Source: Haloglomus litoreum (GTDB lineage: Archaea > Halobacteriota > Halobacteria > Halobacteriales > Haloarculaceae). From it: DNA of 64,000 nucleotides. Within the stretch, counting starts at the first letter, position 1; the number at the start of each line of letters is the position of its first letter. Below the pieces are notes generated by a model. The model was not told the DNA's origin, did not search any database, and saw only the letters and a program-made list of their open reading frames with translations. The translations under genes were made by a program, and so were the position numbers. The stretch is from NCBI RefSeq assembly GCF_029338515.1, contig NZ_CP119988.1, positions 1,984,001 through 2,048,000 of the forward strand, in the 5' to 3' direction. This document shows, piece by piece, positions 45,918-54,063 of this stretch.

Positions 45918-47338
45918 GCGACGACCGTTCCGCGGCTCCCGGCGCGGACACCGGGACCGATACGACCCACGAGGGCGGTACCGACGGCCCGGGCCGGGGC
46001 CCGACGCGGACCGACGGCGGCACCGTCACCGCGCCGGCGGCCGGCGGCAGCAGCGGCTCGGCCATCGAGCGACTGGTCGCGCTGAGCAAGCGCGAGTCGG
46101 TCGTCGTCGTCGGCTCCGCCATCGCCCTGCTCGCGCTCCCCATCCTGCTGATCGACGGGCTGGGACTGCTCAGCACCGTCCTGTTCGGCTCGCCGAAGGT
46201 CGCCGGCTACGAGGGGCTCTCGGCGCTCATCCTCGCGTTCGCCATCGCCGTCATCGGCTTCGACATCCTGCTGGGCTACACCGAACTGCTGTCCTTCGGT
46301 CACGCCGCGTTCTGGGGTGTCTCCGCCTACACCGCGGGGATCGTCAGCGCGCAGCTGACCGCCAACCCGCTCGTCATCGTCTTCGCCGGCATCGCCGTGA
46401 CCGCGCCCCTGGCCGTCATCATCGGCTTCCTCTCGATCCGACGCAGTGGCGTCTACTTCGCGGTGCTGACGCTGACGTTCGGCCAGATGCTCTACTTCTA
46501 CGCCCTCGGCCCGGGCTCGTGGCTGACGGGCGGTGCAAACGGGTTCACCGACATCCAGTCCAACCCGCTGTTCGGGTTCGCGCTGGGGGACACCATCCAG
46601 GACATCTACTTCGACATGACCGGTGCGCTCCTGCTGGACATCCCCTTCGCCCGCTGGAGCATCGAGTACCTGTTCCTGGCGACGTTCACCCTCATCGCCA
46701 TCTGGCTGGCCTACCGCATCATCAACTCGCCGTACGGCCTCATCCTGTCGGCCATCGGTGAGAACGAGCAGCGCGTCGACTTCGTCGGGCTGGACGTGTT
46801 CCGCTACAAGCTGATGGCGTTCGTCATCTCCGCGATGTTCGCCGGGGCGGGTGGCGCCCTGTTCGCCGTCCACGAGCGCGTCGCCGGGGTCTACCCGGGG
46901 TCGCTCTACTGGATCACCAGCGGTGACTTCGTCATCATGGCGGTCCTCGGGGGCACGGGCTCCATCGCCGGTCCGTTCCTCGGCGCGCTCGTCTTCGAGT
47001 ACATCAGCAACGTCGTCAGTTCGCTGTCGTTCGTGCTGTTCACCGGGCCACTGCGCGGTGTTCTCGGCGAGTTCACGCTCAACTTCGGCCCCGTCTGGCG
47101 GCTCGTCCTCGGCGGCGTGTTCGTCCTCGTCGTCGCGAAGTTCCCCGACGGCATCCGTGGCGCCATCGCGAGCGCCGTGGCGGCCATCGAGGAACGGGTC
47201 GCCGGCTCGGGCGGCGGCGGGTCGGCGGCCGACCCGGCCGTCGATGTCGAGGCTGGCACTGACGGCGGGCCCCCGACCGACGGCGAACCATCGAACGACC
47301 CGGACGACGGTCCCGCGCGGACCGGAGGTGACGACTGA
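45914..47338 (+). CDS. livM: Branched-chain amino acid type ABC permease, LivM family
   Basis: This 474-residue membrane protein starts with GTG. It has an extended acidic and glycine-rich N-terminus (about 50 residues) before the first span, and an equally acidic C-terminal tail after residue 430. The core carries LivM motifs: FDILLGYTELLSFGHAAFWGVSAYTAGI, LSIRRSGVYFAVLTLTFGQMLYF, IGENEQRVDFVGLDVFRYKLMAFVISAMFAGAGGALFAV. It pairs with LivH as the second channel half. The stop overlaps the LivG start (TGATG), showing translational coupling. Confidence 0.92.
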   Translation: MSDDRSAAPGADTGTDTTHEGGTDGPGRGPTRTDGGTVTAPAAGGSSGSAIERLVALSKRESVVVVGSAIALLALPILLIDGLGLLSTVLFGSPKVAGYEGLSALILAFAIAVIGFDILLGYTELLSFGHAAFWGVSAYTAGIVSAQLTANPLVIVFAGIAVTAPLAVIIGFLSIRRSGVYFAVLTLTFGQMLYFYALGPGSWLTGGANGFTDIQSNPLFGFALGDTIQDIYFDMTGALLLDIPFARWSIEYLFLATFTLIAIWLAYRIINSPYGLILSAIGENEQRVDFVGLDVFRYKLMAFVISAMFAGAGGALFAVHERVAGVYPGSLYWITSGDFVIMAVLGGTGSIAGPFLGALVFEYISNVVSSLSFVLFTGPLRGVLGEFTLNFGPVWRLVLGGVFVLVVAKFPDGIRGAIASAVAAIEERVAGSGGGGSAADPAVDVEAGTDGGPPTDGEPSNDPDDGPARTGGDD

Positions 47339-48096
47339 TGGCGCTGCTCCAGACCGACGGCCTGACAAAGCGGTTCGGCGGCCTCGTCGCGGTCGACCAC
47401 GTGAACCTCAGTATCGAGCGCGGGGAGACCCGCGCCATCATCGGCCCGAACGGGGCCGGCAAGTCGACCTGCATCAACCTCATCACCGGGCTGCTGGAGC
47501 CGACCGAGGGCACCGTCACGTTCGACGGCGAGGACATCACGGACCTGGAACCCTACCAGACGGTCCAGCGCGGTGTGGCAAAGTCGTTCCAGACGGCCTC
47601 CATCTTCCCCAGCATGACCGTCGAGGAGAACGTGAAGATCGCGGCGTTCGCCGCCGAACACGGCTCCTTCCAGTTCAACTTCCTCCGGGACCGCCAGGAC
47701 TTCCCCGATGTGAACGCCGTCGTCGACGAGATGCTGGCGGCGGTCGAGCTGGCGGGCAGCCGCGACCTCGAGGTCGGGAGCCTCCCGTACGGGGACAAGC
47801 GCCGCCTCGAGATCGCCATCGCCCTCGCGGCCGAACCGGACCTCCTCCTGATGGACGAGCCGACGGCGGGGATGTCGCCGGAGGAGACGCAGGCGACGGT
47901 CGACCTGGTCGAGGACCTGCAGGACGAGCTCGGACTGACCATCGTCCTGGTCGAACACGACATGGAGATCATCTTCCGCGTGGCCGACAAGATCACCGTG
48001 CTGAACCGCGGCAGCGTCATCGCCGAGGGGACGCCGGACGAGGTGCAGGGCGACGAACAGGTCCAGGAGGCCTACCTCGGGGGTGTCGAGCTATGA
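47338..48096 (+). CDS. livG: ABC transporter ATPase, LivG family
   Basis: This 252-residue ATPase has Walker A in IGPNGAGKSTCINLI, the signature LPYGDKRRLEIAIAL (typical LivG LSYGxQRRLEI form) and Walker B LLLMDEPTAGMSPEE. It drives the LivHM channel together with LivF. Its stop codon overlaps an ATG (ATGA) that opens a 46-codon ORF rather than livF itself; livF begins 133 nt later, which is unusual for this otherwise overlapping operon. Confidence 0.92.
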   Translation: MALLQTDGLTKRFGGLVAVDHVNLSIERGETRAIIGPNGAGKSTCINLITGLLEPTEGTVTFDGEDITDLEPYQTVQRGVAKSFQTASIFPSMTVEENVKIAAFAAEHGSFQFNFLRDRQDFPDVNAVVDEMLAAVELAGSRDLEVGSLPYGDKRRLEIAIALAAEPDLLLMDEPTAGMSPEETQATVDLVEDLQDELGLTIVLVEHDMEIIFRVADKITVLNRGSVIAEGTPDEVQGDEQVQEAYLGGVEL

Positions 48097-48233
48097 GCAC
48101 GCCCAGACGTTCGTGCTCGGGGCTTCGCCCCTGCGCGACCGTCGGCGCTCCACGCCGACTATTCGGGGAATCTGGGTCCCCCGCTTGCTGCGACTGGTCA
48201 GCGAACACTCACCACAGGGGGTGGTTCGCGTGA
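48093..48233 (+). CDS. 46-residue ORF exactly bridging livG and livF
   Basis: The frame begins with ATG overlapping the livG stop (ATGA) and ends with TGA inside the livF GTG start (GTGA). It encodes 46 residues, basic and cysteine-containing (RRSCSGLRPCATVGAPRRLF, later PACCDWS). No similar protein is known to me. A 5-bp direct repeat, TGAGC, flanks the segment at 48094-48098 and 48231-48235. The ORF may therefore be a small coupled gene, or a by-product of a short insertion into an ancestral ATGAGC overlap. Coding is uncertain. Confidence 0.35.
   Translation: MSTPRRSCSGLRPCATVGAPRRLFGESGSPACCDWSANTHHRGWFA
48119..48159 (+). other. Two consecutive hairpins in the livG-livF junction
   Basis: Two perfect stem-loops occur in tandem. 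The first is GGGGC-TTC-GCCCC at 48119-48131. The second is GTCGGCG-CTCCA-CGCCGAC at 48141-48159, with a 7-bp stem. They could form in the mRNA and adjust the livF level, or be structure left by a mobile fragment. Confidence 0.55.
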
Positions 48234-48976
48234 GCCTGCTCGAGGTCGACGCCATCGACGCCTACTACGACCAGAGCCACATCCTCCGCGAACTCTCGCT
48301 GACGGTCGAGGAGGAGCAGATCTGTGCGCTGCTGGGCCGCAACGGCGCGGGGAAGACGACCACCCTGCGCTGTGTCGCGGGTGCGACCCCGCCGGACGTC
48401 CGGTCGGGCGACATCCGCTACCGCGGTGACTCGCTCCTCGACCGCGACACGGAGGACATCTCGATGGAGGGCATCGGGATGGTGCCCGAGGAGCGGCGTG
48501 TCTTCTCCGAACTGACGGTCGAGGAGAACCTCCACATGGCGGACGTCTCGCGGAACCGCTCGAACACCATCGGCCGGGGACTGCAGCAGGTCCGGGAGAC
48601 GCGACCGGTCTCGGAGCTGTACGAGGCGTTCCCCCGGCTGGACGAGCGGCGCAACCAGAAGGCCGGGACGCTGAGCGGCGGCGAGCAGCAGATGCTCGCC
48701 ATCGCCCGCGCACTCAGGCAGAACCCCGGCCTGCTGATGCTGGACGAGCCGTACGAGGGCCTGGCGCCGCAGATCATCGCCGACGTGGAGGACGCCATCC
48801 GGCGCATCAACGAGGAGGAGGAGACCACCATCCTGCTGGTCGAGCAGAACGCCGCGGCGGCCATCAAGATCGCCGACTTCTGCTACATCGTCGACCAGGG
48901 GCAGATCGTCTTCGAGGGCACCGCCGAGGAACTCCGGGACGACGACGAGGCCCGACAGCGGTACCTGGGGGTCTGA
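48230..48976 (+). CDS. livF: ABC transporter ATPase, LivF family
   Basis: This 248-residue ATPase starts with GTG. It shows AIDAYYDQSHILRELSL (LivF start), Walker A LLGRNGAGKTTTLRCV, GIGMVPEERRVFSELTVEENL, the signature TLSGGEQQMLAIARAL and Walker B LLMLDEPYEGLAPQI. It forms the ATPase pair with LivG. The reading frame continues upstream to 48083, but the LivF family N-terminus begins at 48230. The thioredoxin gene follows after 2 nt. Confidence 0.92.
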   Translation: MSLLEVDAIDAYYDQSHILRELSLTVEEEQICALLGRNGAGKTTTLRCVAGATPPDVRSGDIRYRGDSLLDRDTEDISMEGIGMVPEERRVFSELTVEENLHMADVSRNRSNTIGRGLQQVRETRPVSELYEAFPRLDERRNQKAGTLSGGEQQMLAIARALRQNPGLLMLDEPYEGLAPQIIADVEDAIRRINEEEETTILLVEQNAAAAIKIADFCYIVDQGQIVFEGTAEELRDDDEARQRYLGV

Positions 48977-48978
48977 CA

Positions 48979-49659
48979 GTGTCCGAACTCCACACCGACC
49001 CCGAGGCGCGTCTGGACTACCTCCTCGAGCACGGTGTCATCGAAGAGGACCACGACGGGGACCTCCGGCTGACGGCCGAGTTCGCCGAGACACAGGACAT
49101 CCACCACGACACCTACGGTGACATCTCCGAGGACCGGTTCGTCCGGGTCGTGGCGGACATCTTCGAGATCTCGGAGGACCGGGCCCGCGAGCAGGACGTG
49201 ACCCGGAACGAACTGGTCGCGTTCACCACGCTCCAGACGTATCTGGAGGCCCCGCCGGACCGCGACGCGCTGGCGCTGCTGGCCGCGATGGTCGCGCGGT
49301 TCACGCCGCCCTCTGCCGTCCCGGACGGGATGCTGGAGCTGAGCGACGAGACGTACGGCGAGTTCCTCGACGGCCGGGACGCCGTGGTCGTCGTCTGGAA
49401 GCGGGTCTGCACCCCCTGCGACCAGATGAAGGAGGAACTGGACGACATCCGGGCCGGCGCGCCGGGCAACGTCGCCTTCGCCGGCGTCGACGGCGAGGAG
49501 GTGCCCGCGTTCCGCCGCGAGTTTGAGGTCACCGCGGCGCCGACGACGCTCGTGTTCGCCGACGGCGAACTGGTCGAGCGGTTCGACGGCAAGCCGGAGG
49601 TCGAGACCTTCCACGAGACGTTCGACGAGGTCTACGGGACGGCGGAAGTGGGCGGCTGA
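48979..49659 (+). CDS. Thioredoxin-domain protein with unknown N-terminal domain
   Basis: This 226-residue protein starts with GTG, 2 nt after livF, so it is the last gene of the Liv-type operon. The C-terminal half is a thioredoxin fold with the active site CTPC in VVVVWKRVCTPCDQMKEEL and the cis-proline in VTAAPTTLVFADGEL. The first 115 residues form an acidic helical domain that I do not recognise (YLLEHGVIEEDHDGDLRLTAEF). No signal peptide, so it acts in the cytoplasm. Why a thioredoxin is coupled to an importer is unclear. Confidence 0.85.
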   Translation: MSELHTDPEARLDYLLEHGVIEEDHDGDLRLTAEFAETQDIHHDTYGDISEDRFVRVVADIFEISEDRAREQDVTRNELVAFTTLQTYLEAPPDRDALALLAAMVARFTPPSAVPDGMLELSDETYGEFLDGRDAVVVVWKRVCTPCDQMKEELDDIRAGAPGNVAFAGVDGEEVPAFRREFEVTAAPTTLVFADGELVERFDGKPEVETFHETFDEVYGTAEVGG

Positions 49660-49688
49660 TCGGCCCTCACCGCCGGTGCCCGTTCGAT

Positions 49689-49719
49689 GCAGGATGGGAC
49701 CGGTATTCGACCCTCCTGC
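49689..49719. terminator. Candidate hairpin between convergent genes
   Basis: GCAGGATGGG pairs with CCCTCCTGC across a 12-nt loop, giving a nine-pair stem with one bulged T. It lies between the thioredoxin gene and the convergent lipoprotein gene. Archaeal termination depends more on T tracts, which are absent, so the role is only suggested by position. Confidence 0.35.
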
Positions 49720-49755
49720 GTCCGGATCTCCCGTACAGCCTTCTTCGACACCCGA

Positions 49756-50652
49756 TTACACGATGGCCGACCGCCGGCGTTCGCGGTCGGCCGACACCGC
49801 GCGGTCGAGCCACGGCGGCTCACCGACCGTCACGTTCCCCAGCGCCCGGTAGCTGATGCGCCAGTCGACGTCGTACTCGTCGCCGTCGTGGTACGCCCGG
49901 TAGCGGAGGTGGAGCGACCGGACGAGCCCGTCCTCGGTGACGGTCGCGCGGAGGGCGGGACCGGGGCCGGAGGGCCCGACCGCGTCGGCCGGACCGGCGG
50001 TGAAGCCGGAATCGCTCGGCCGGCGCCCCTCGAGCACGTAGACCGTGGTGCCGTCGACGGTCCGGTTGCCGACGACCCGCGTCGGGATGGCCTGGAAGAT
50101 GGCCTCGTAGCGGCTGGCCCGGTAGTTCGACTCCCCACCGAAGGCGGCCGTCCCGGACCAGTACTGCCACGTCGCGAACGGGCTCTGGTCGGCCCGGGTC
50201 AGCGAGTAGGTCACCTCGCCGTCGCGCGTGATGCGACTCGCGTACAGCGTCCCGTTGGCCCAGTAGCGCGCGCGGGCCGGGGGCCGACCGAGGATGACCG
50301 GGCCCCGCGGCCCGGCTGTCTCGACGGCGGCCAGGTAGGTCCGGTTCCGGTCGAGCCGGAGGTCGAGGTCGATCCGCGACCGGACGCTGTCGTCGATGAA
50401 GTAGGTCGACCGGTTGGAGCGGAGCCGGTAGCTCCGGTTCTCGAGTACCTGGTCGTGGGCCAACGCCAGCCGCTCCGGGTTCACCACCCCTTCGGCCGTG
50501 ACGCCGGGGGGGTAGTCGGCGCTCCCGGCCGGGACCGGTGCGGGCGTCAGGCTCTCCGTCGGTGGGCCCCCGCTCCCGGGCGCCAGGCCGCTACAGCCCG
50601 CGGTCGCCAGGAGAACGGCCAGCACGACGACGGCAGGCGGTCGACCGACCAT
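49756..50652 (-). CDS. Haloarchaeal lipoprotein (DUF7537-like), unknown function
   Basis: The 298-residue protein has a Sec-type lipoprotein signal: VVVLAVLLATAGC with the lipobox cysteine at about residue 20, and no twin arginine. A Pro/Gly/Ser linker follows. The rest is a beta-rich domain with many Asn-x-Ser/Thr sites, for example ENRSYRLRSNRSTYF and WANGTLY, which may be N-glycosylated. Overall it resembles the DUF7537 family of haloarchaeal lipoproteins, from memory. A LolA/LppX-like lipid-carrier fold is possible but unproven. It is divergent from the CoA ligase. Confidence 0.72.
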   Translation of the reverse strand: MVGRPPAVVVLAVLLATAGCSGLAPGSGGPPTESLTPAPVPAGSADYPPGVTAEGVVNPERLALAHDQVLENRSYRLRSNRSTYFIDDSVRSRIDLDLRLDRNRTYLAAVETAGPRGPVILGRPPARARYWANGTLYASRITRDGEVTYSLTRADQSPFATWQYWSGTAAFGGESNYRASRYEAIFQAIPTRVVGNRTVDGTTVYVLEGRRPSDSGFTAGPADAVGPSGPGPALRATVTEDGLVRSLHLRYRAYHDGDEYDVDWRISYRALGNVTVGEPPWLDRAVSADRERRRSAIV

Positions 50653-50689
50653 ACCCCACGTACGGACGAGCGCCGTCTAAACACTCCGC

Positions 50690-50718
50690 CTAGTGCGGTG
50701 GCTGGTTCCCAGCACTAG
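50690..50718. promoter_or_regulatory. Inverted repeat in a divergent promoter
   Basis: CTAGTGC at 50690-50696 is mirrored by GCACTAG at 50712-50718, with 15 nt between. The site lies between the divergent lipoprotein and CoA ligase genes, just upstream of the ligase TATA-like ATTATTT (50733-50739). It is a possible operator for either gene. Confidence 0.4.
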
Positions 50719-50732
50719 AACATTAGGGGGCC

Positions 50733-50739
50733 ATTATTT
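50733..50739 (+). promoter_or_regulatory. TATA-like box of the second acyl-CoA ligase
   Basis: ATTATTT is centred about 33 nt upstream of the ATG at 50769, in a GC-rich setting. It fits a leaderless or very short-leader transcript. Confidence 0.45.
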
Positions 50740-50768
50740 GACGGTGGCACCCCCAACCAGCGGTTGTC

Positions 50769-52385
50769 ATGCGCAAACCACTACTGGTGACCGAGTTCCT
50801 CGACCGGGCGCGACGGCACTACGGCGACCAGGAGGCGGTGCTGGCGACCGACGGCACGCGCTACACGTACGACGAGCTGGGCGCTCGTGCCGACGGGTTC
50901 GCGGCCGCTCTGCAGGAGCGAGGCATCGAGCACGGGGACCGGGTGGCGGTGCTGGACCCGAACACCCACTACCACCTCGAGGCGGCGTACGGGATCTTCC
51001 AGGCCGGAGGGATCCACACGCCGCTGAACTACCGGCTCACGCCGAACGACTACGAGTACATCCTCAACGACGCCGGCGTGGACGCCATCTACGCCGACTA
51101 CGACTACGCGGACAAGATCGAGCGGATCCGCGACGAGGTCCCCACCGAGACGTTCATCACGAACGACGTGGACGCGGTGGAGGGCGACTGGGAGTCGTTC
51201 GACGATGCCATCGCCGGCCTCGGCGGCGACGACTACGAGCGTCCCGAGATGACCGAGGACGAGATCTGCACCATCAACTACACCTCCGGGACGACCGGCG
51301 ACCCGAAGGGGGTCTCGCGGACTCACCGCACGGAGACCATCCACGCGTACCTCACCTGCAACCACAAGAAGATCAGCGACGACGACGTCTACCTGTGGAC
51401 GCTGCCGATGTTCCACGCCAACGGGTGGGGACACATCTTCGCCATCACCGGGATGGGTGCTCGGCACGTCTGTACCCGCGGCATCGACGCGGCGGAGATC
51501 TTCGAGACCGTCCGCAACGAGGACGTCTCGTACATGTGCGCCGCGCCGACGGTGCTCAACATGCTGCTGGACTACTACGCCGAGAACGACGTGACGACGG
51601 TCGGCGACAACGAGGTCCGGTGTGCGACAGCCGGGAGCGCGCCGCCGGAGGCGACCATCCGGACCATCGAGGACGAGTTCGGCTGGTACATGATCCACAC
51701 CTACGGCCTCACGGAGACGGGGCCGCTCATCACCACCAGCGACGCGCGACGCCTGTTCGACGACGACTCGGCCGAGCGCTTCTCGGTCAAGAAGCGCCAG
51801 GGCCTGGCCTACCTCGGAACGGAGATCCGTGTCGTCGACGACGACGGGAACGACGTCGCCCGGAACGACAAGGAGATCGGCGAGGTCGTGGTGAAGGGGA
51901 ACCAGGTGATGGAGAAGTACTGGAACAAGCCCGAGGCGACCGAGGAGGCGTTCAACGCCCGCATCGAGGGGTACTTCCACACCGGCGACCTCGCGACGAT
52001 GGACGAGCACGGGATGATCTCCATCCAGGACCGCAAGAAGGACCTCATCATCTCGGGCGGGGAGAACATCTCCTCCATCGAGGTCGAGGACGCCCTCTAC
52101 GACCACCCGGAGGTCTCCGAGGCGGCGGTCATCCCGGCGCCCTCGGACAAGTACGGCGAGACGGTGAAGGCGTTCGTGGTCCCGATGAGCGGCGACCCCG
52201 ACAACCCGGGCGTGACCCCGGAGGAGCTGAAGGAGTTCACGAAGGAGCAGCTCGCCTCCTACAAGCGTGTCCGGAAGGTGGAGTTCGTCTCCGAGCTCCC
52301 CACGACCGCGACGGGGAAGGTCCAGAAGTACGAGCTCCGCGAGCGCGAGTGGGAGGACGAGGAGCGGATGGTCGGGCAGGGCTGA
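50769..52385 (+). CDS. Long/medium-chain acyl-CoA ligase (AMP-binding)
   Basis: This 538-residue ANL enzyme has the P-loop NYTSGTTGDPKGVSRTHR, the motif MFHANGWGH typical of the AlkK/medium-chain group, the adenine motif THTYGLTETGP-like IHTYGLTETGPL, the core DRKKDLIISGGENISSIEVEDAL and the C-terminal catalytic lysine in TTATGKVQKYEL. It should activate a fatty or aryl acid. No beta-oxidation genes are adjacent. The inverted repeat upstream suggests specific regulation. It converges with the UspA-like gene (15 nt). Confidence 0.9.
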   Translation: MRKPLLVTEFLDRARRHYGDQEAVLATDGTRYTYDELGARADGFAAALQERGIEHGDRVAVLDPNTHYHLEAAYGIFQAGGIHTPLNYRLTPNDYEYILNDAGVDAIYADYDYADKIERIRDEVPTETFITNDVDAVEGDWESFDDAIAGLGGDDYERPEMTEDEICTINYTSGTTGDPKGVSRTHRTETIHAYLTCNHKKISDDDVYLWTLPMFHANGWGHIFAITGMGARHVCTRGIDAAEIFETVRNEDVSYMCAAPTVLNMLLDYYAENDVTTVGDNEVRCATAGSAPPEATIRTIEDEFGWYMIHTYGLTETGPLITTSDARRLFDDDSAERFSVKKRQGLAYLGTEIRVVDDDGNDVARNDKEIGEVVVKGNQVMEKYWNKPEATEEAFNARIEGYFHTGDLATMDEHGMISIQDRKKDLIISGGENISSIEVEDALYDHPEVSEAAVIPAPSDKYGETVKAFVVPMSGDPDNPGVTPEELKEFTKEQLASYKRVRKVEFVSELPTTATGKVQKYELREREWEDEERMVGQG

Positions 52386-52400
52386 CCCGCCCGCCGGCGC

Positions 52401-52808
52401 TCAGACGTGGTCGGCGTCGCCCTCGGGGGCGTCGCCCGTCACCAGCACCGGGCAGTCGGCCCTGAGGAGGATCTGCTGTGCTCCGGGGTGGAGCTGCCGT
52501 TTCCCGGCCGGTGACTCCTCCCGCCCGGCGACACAGATGCAGTCGGCCGCCCGCTCGCCAGCGATCCGCAGGACCGCCTCGGTGGGTCGACCGTCGGCAC
52601 GGACGGCCTCGGCGGCGACCCCCGCTTCGGCGAACAGGGACAGCGCGTCGGCCACCGCCGGGACCGCAGCCACGTCGGTTCCGGGCTCGGCGACGTGGAC
52701 GAGCGTCACCCGGACCGCGTCCGCCGCCCCGGGGAGCCCGGTCACGGCGGCGACCTTCTCGGCGACGTGGGCGTCCTCCGGGGCCACGGCCACGACGACG
52801 TGATACAT
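52401..52808 (-). CDS. UspA-type universal stress protein, probably not ATP-binding
   Basis: This 135-residue protein has the Usp alpha/beta fold: HVVVAVAPEDAHVAEKV at the N-terminus, VTLVHVAEPG, and ILLRADCPVLVTG at the C-terminus. The usual ATP loop G-x2-G-x9-G-S/T is not kept; the region reads AGREESPAGKRQLHPGAQ. It therefore resembles the UspA (non-ATP-binding) class rather than MJ0577. Haloarchaea have many such paralogues, and the role is unknown. It converges with the acyl-CoA ligase. Confidence 0.82.
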   Translation of the reverse strand: MYHVVVAVAPEDAHVAEKVAAVTGLPGAADAVRVTLVHVAEPGTDVAAVPAVADALSLFAEAGVAAEAVRADGRPTEAVLRIAGERAADCICVAGREESPAGKRQLHPGAQQILLRADCPVLVTGDAPEGDADHV

Positions 52809-52897
52809 ACCGACCTGGAGCGGGTGGTGGAGTAAGTCCCTTCCGACAACCGATGCCCGGGGGGAGCGGTCGGGGCTACTGGGTCACACTCGCCCGG

Positions 52898-53263
52898 TCA
52901 GGCCTCGTCGTCGACGTACTCGCTGGAGACGTAGACGACGAGCGCCAGCATCACGCCCAGCCCGAGCCCCATCGTCAGCACCCCGTAGGCGGCGAGTCCC
53001 GTCGCCGTCGGCTGGAACGTCACCAGCCCCAGGAACGTGACGGGCCGAAGCCCGCGGATGCCGAGCGCGCCGATGAGGAAGCCAGTCAGGCCGGCGATGG
53101 AGACGACCACGGCGTACAGGAGGAGGATGAGCCGCTTTCCCCCCAGCGTCGCCACCGACTCCTCCTCGGCCACGTCGTCCCACACCTCGTCACCGGGGAC
53201 GGCCCCCTCGCGGTTGCCCGCTCCAGCACCTGCACCGGCACCTGCCTCGGGCCCGTCGCTCAT
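52898..53263 (-). CDS. Two-span membrane protein of the cox neighbourhood
   Basis: The 121-residue protein has an acidic N-terminus with an Ala-Gly repeat (EAGAGAGAGAGN). Two spans follow: LILLLYAVVVSIAGLTGFLIGALG and a span around AAYGVLTMGLGLGVMLALVVYVSS. It resembles small haloarchaeal proteins annotated as cox-cluster proteins (DUF7520-like), from memory. The start at 53263 fits; the frame is open further upstream without family character. It is divergent from the 32-residue gene, with 60 nt between the starts. Confidence 0.65.
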   Translation of the reverse strand: MSDGPEAGAGAGAGAGNREGAVPGDEVWDDVAEEESVATLGGKRLILLLYAVVVSIAGLTGFLIGALGIRGLRPVTFLGLVTFQPTATGLAAYGVLTMGLGLGVMLALVVYVSSEYVDDEA

Positions 53264-53323
53264 ACAGTATCGTCGGTGCCTGCCGAGGATAGGGCTTTTG
53301 TCCTCGCTGTGCCAACTCCACGT

Positions 53324-53422
53324 ATGGAAGAGAAAGACCTCCTGCTGACCATCCTCGGCGGGACGGCGCTGCTGATGTTCGTCACCGGGATCGTGCTGGT
53401 GCTGACCTCCTCCGGCGCGTGA
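53324..53422 (+). CDS. 32-residue single-span membrane protein
   Basis: The frame encodes MEEKDLLLTILGGTALLMFV followed by TGIVLVLTSSGA: a short charged N-terminus and one membrane span. A TATA-like GGCTTTTG lies about 27 nt upstream of the ATG, which supports expression. Tiny membrane proteins like this occur near haloarchaeal oxidase genes and may be accessory subunits; this role is inference. Confidence 0.55.
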   Translation: MEEKDLLLTILGGTALLMFVTGIVLVLTSSGA

Positions 53423-53517
53423 AGGGAGAGAACAAATGGGGAATCTTGCAGATAGAAGTTGTAAACTGCAGATAATTTCTGTAATACTTCCAATAATAGT
53501 TTTATCGACTGCGTGAA
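53423..53517. terminator. AT-rich convergent terminator region
   Basis: This 95-nt gap between two convergent genes is strikingly AT-rich for the genome. It contains several T runs on both strands (AATTTCTG, AGTTTTATC, and GAAGTTG reversed) and a repeated TGCAGATA (about 53446 and 53468). T-rich tracts terminate archaeal transcription, so it probably ends both transcripts. Confidence 0.5.
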
Positions 53518-53967
53518 TCACTCCTCGCCCGTGACCGACTCCGGCAGCAGCCCGAGCTGGCGCACGATGCCGAGGGCGTCGACGCTGGTCCACCGCTCGG
53601 CGATTCTCCCGTTCTCGATGCGGGCGATGGCGATGCCTTCGGCGTCGAACGGCCGGCCCGTGGGTGGGAAGCCCCTGAACTCGCCCCGGTGAGTCCCCCG
53701 AATCCGGGACCTGATGGCGACCCGGTCGCCCTCCGCGAGGATGTCCTCGATACTGTACTCGAGGTCGGGGAACGCCCCCAGATACGCTCGGCTGTAGGCC
53801 TCGAGCGCCTCGTGCCCGACGATATCGCCGTCGGGAGCGTGCAGGACGGAGCCCTCCGTGCACAGGTCCGGGATGGCGTCCAAATCGCCCTTCTCCCACA
53901 CCTCCTCGACGAACCGGCGCACGAGGGCACGGTTGGCGGCCATTCGGTCGGATGCCTCTGCGGACAT
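53518..53967 (-). CDS. SnoaL-like / ester cyclase family protein
   Basis: This 149-residue protein has the cone-shaped NTF2-like fold of the SnoaL family: LVRRFVEEVWEKGDLDAIPDLCTEGSVLHAPDG, YLGAFPDLEYSIEDILAEGDRVAIRSRIRGTHRGEF, and GIAIARIENGRIAERWTSVDALGIVRQLG. In polyketide pathways SnoaL closes a ring, but most homologues in other genomes are unassigned. It is a single gene and shows no pathway context. The identification of the fold is firm. Confidence 0.85.
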   Translation of the reverse strand: MSAEASDRMAANRALVRRFVEEVWEKGDLDAIPDLCTEGSVLHAPDGDIVGHEALEAYSRAYLGAFPDLEYSIEDILAEGDRVAIRSRIRGTHRGEFRGFPPTGRPFDAEGIAIARIENGRIAERWTSVDALGIVRQLGLLPESVTGEE

Positions 53968-54063
53968 GCTACTGGTTCACGCGATACCGGCAAAACCGTA
54001 TCGGCGTTCCGTACAGTCCCGTCCACCGGGAGTGGAAGTCCGTCCGGGCCGGCTCCGCGAGCC

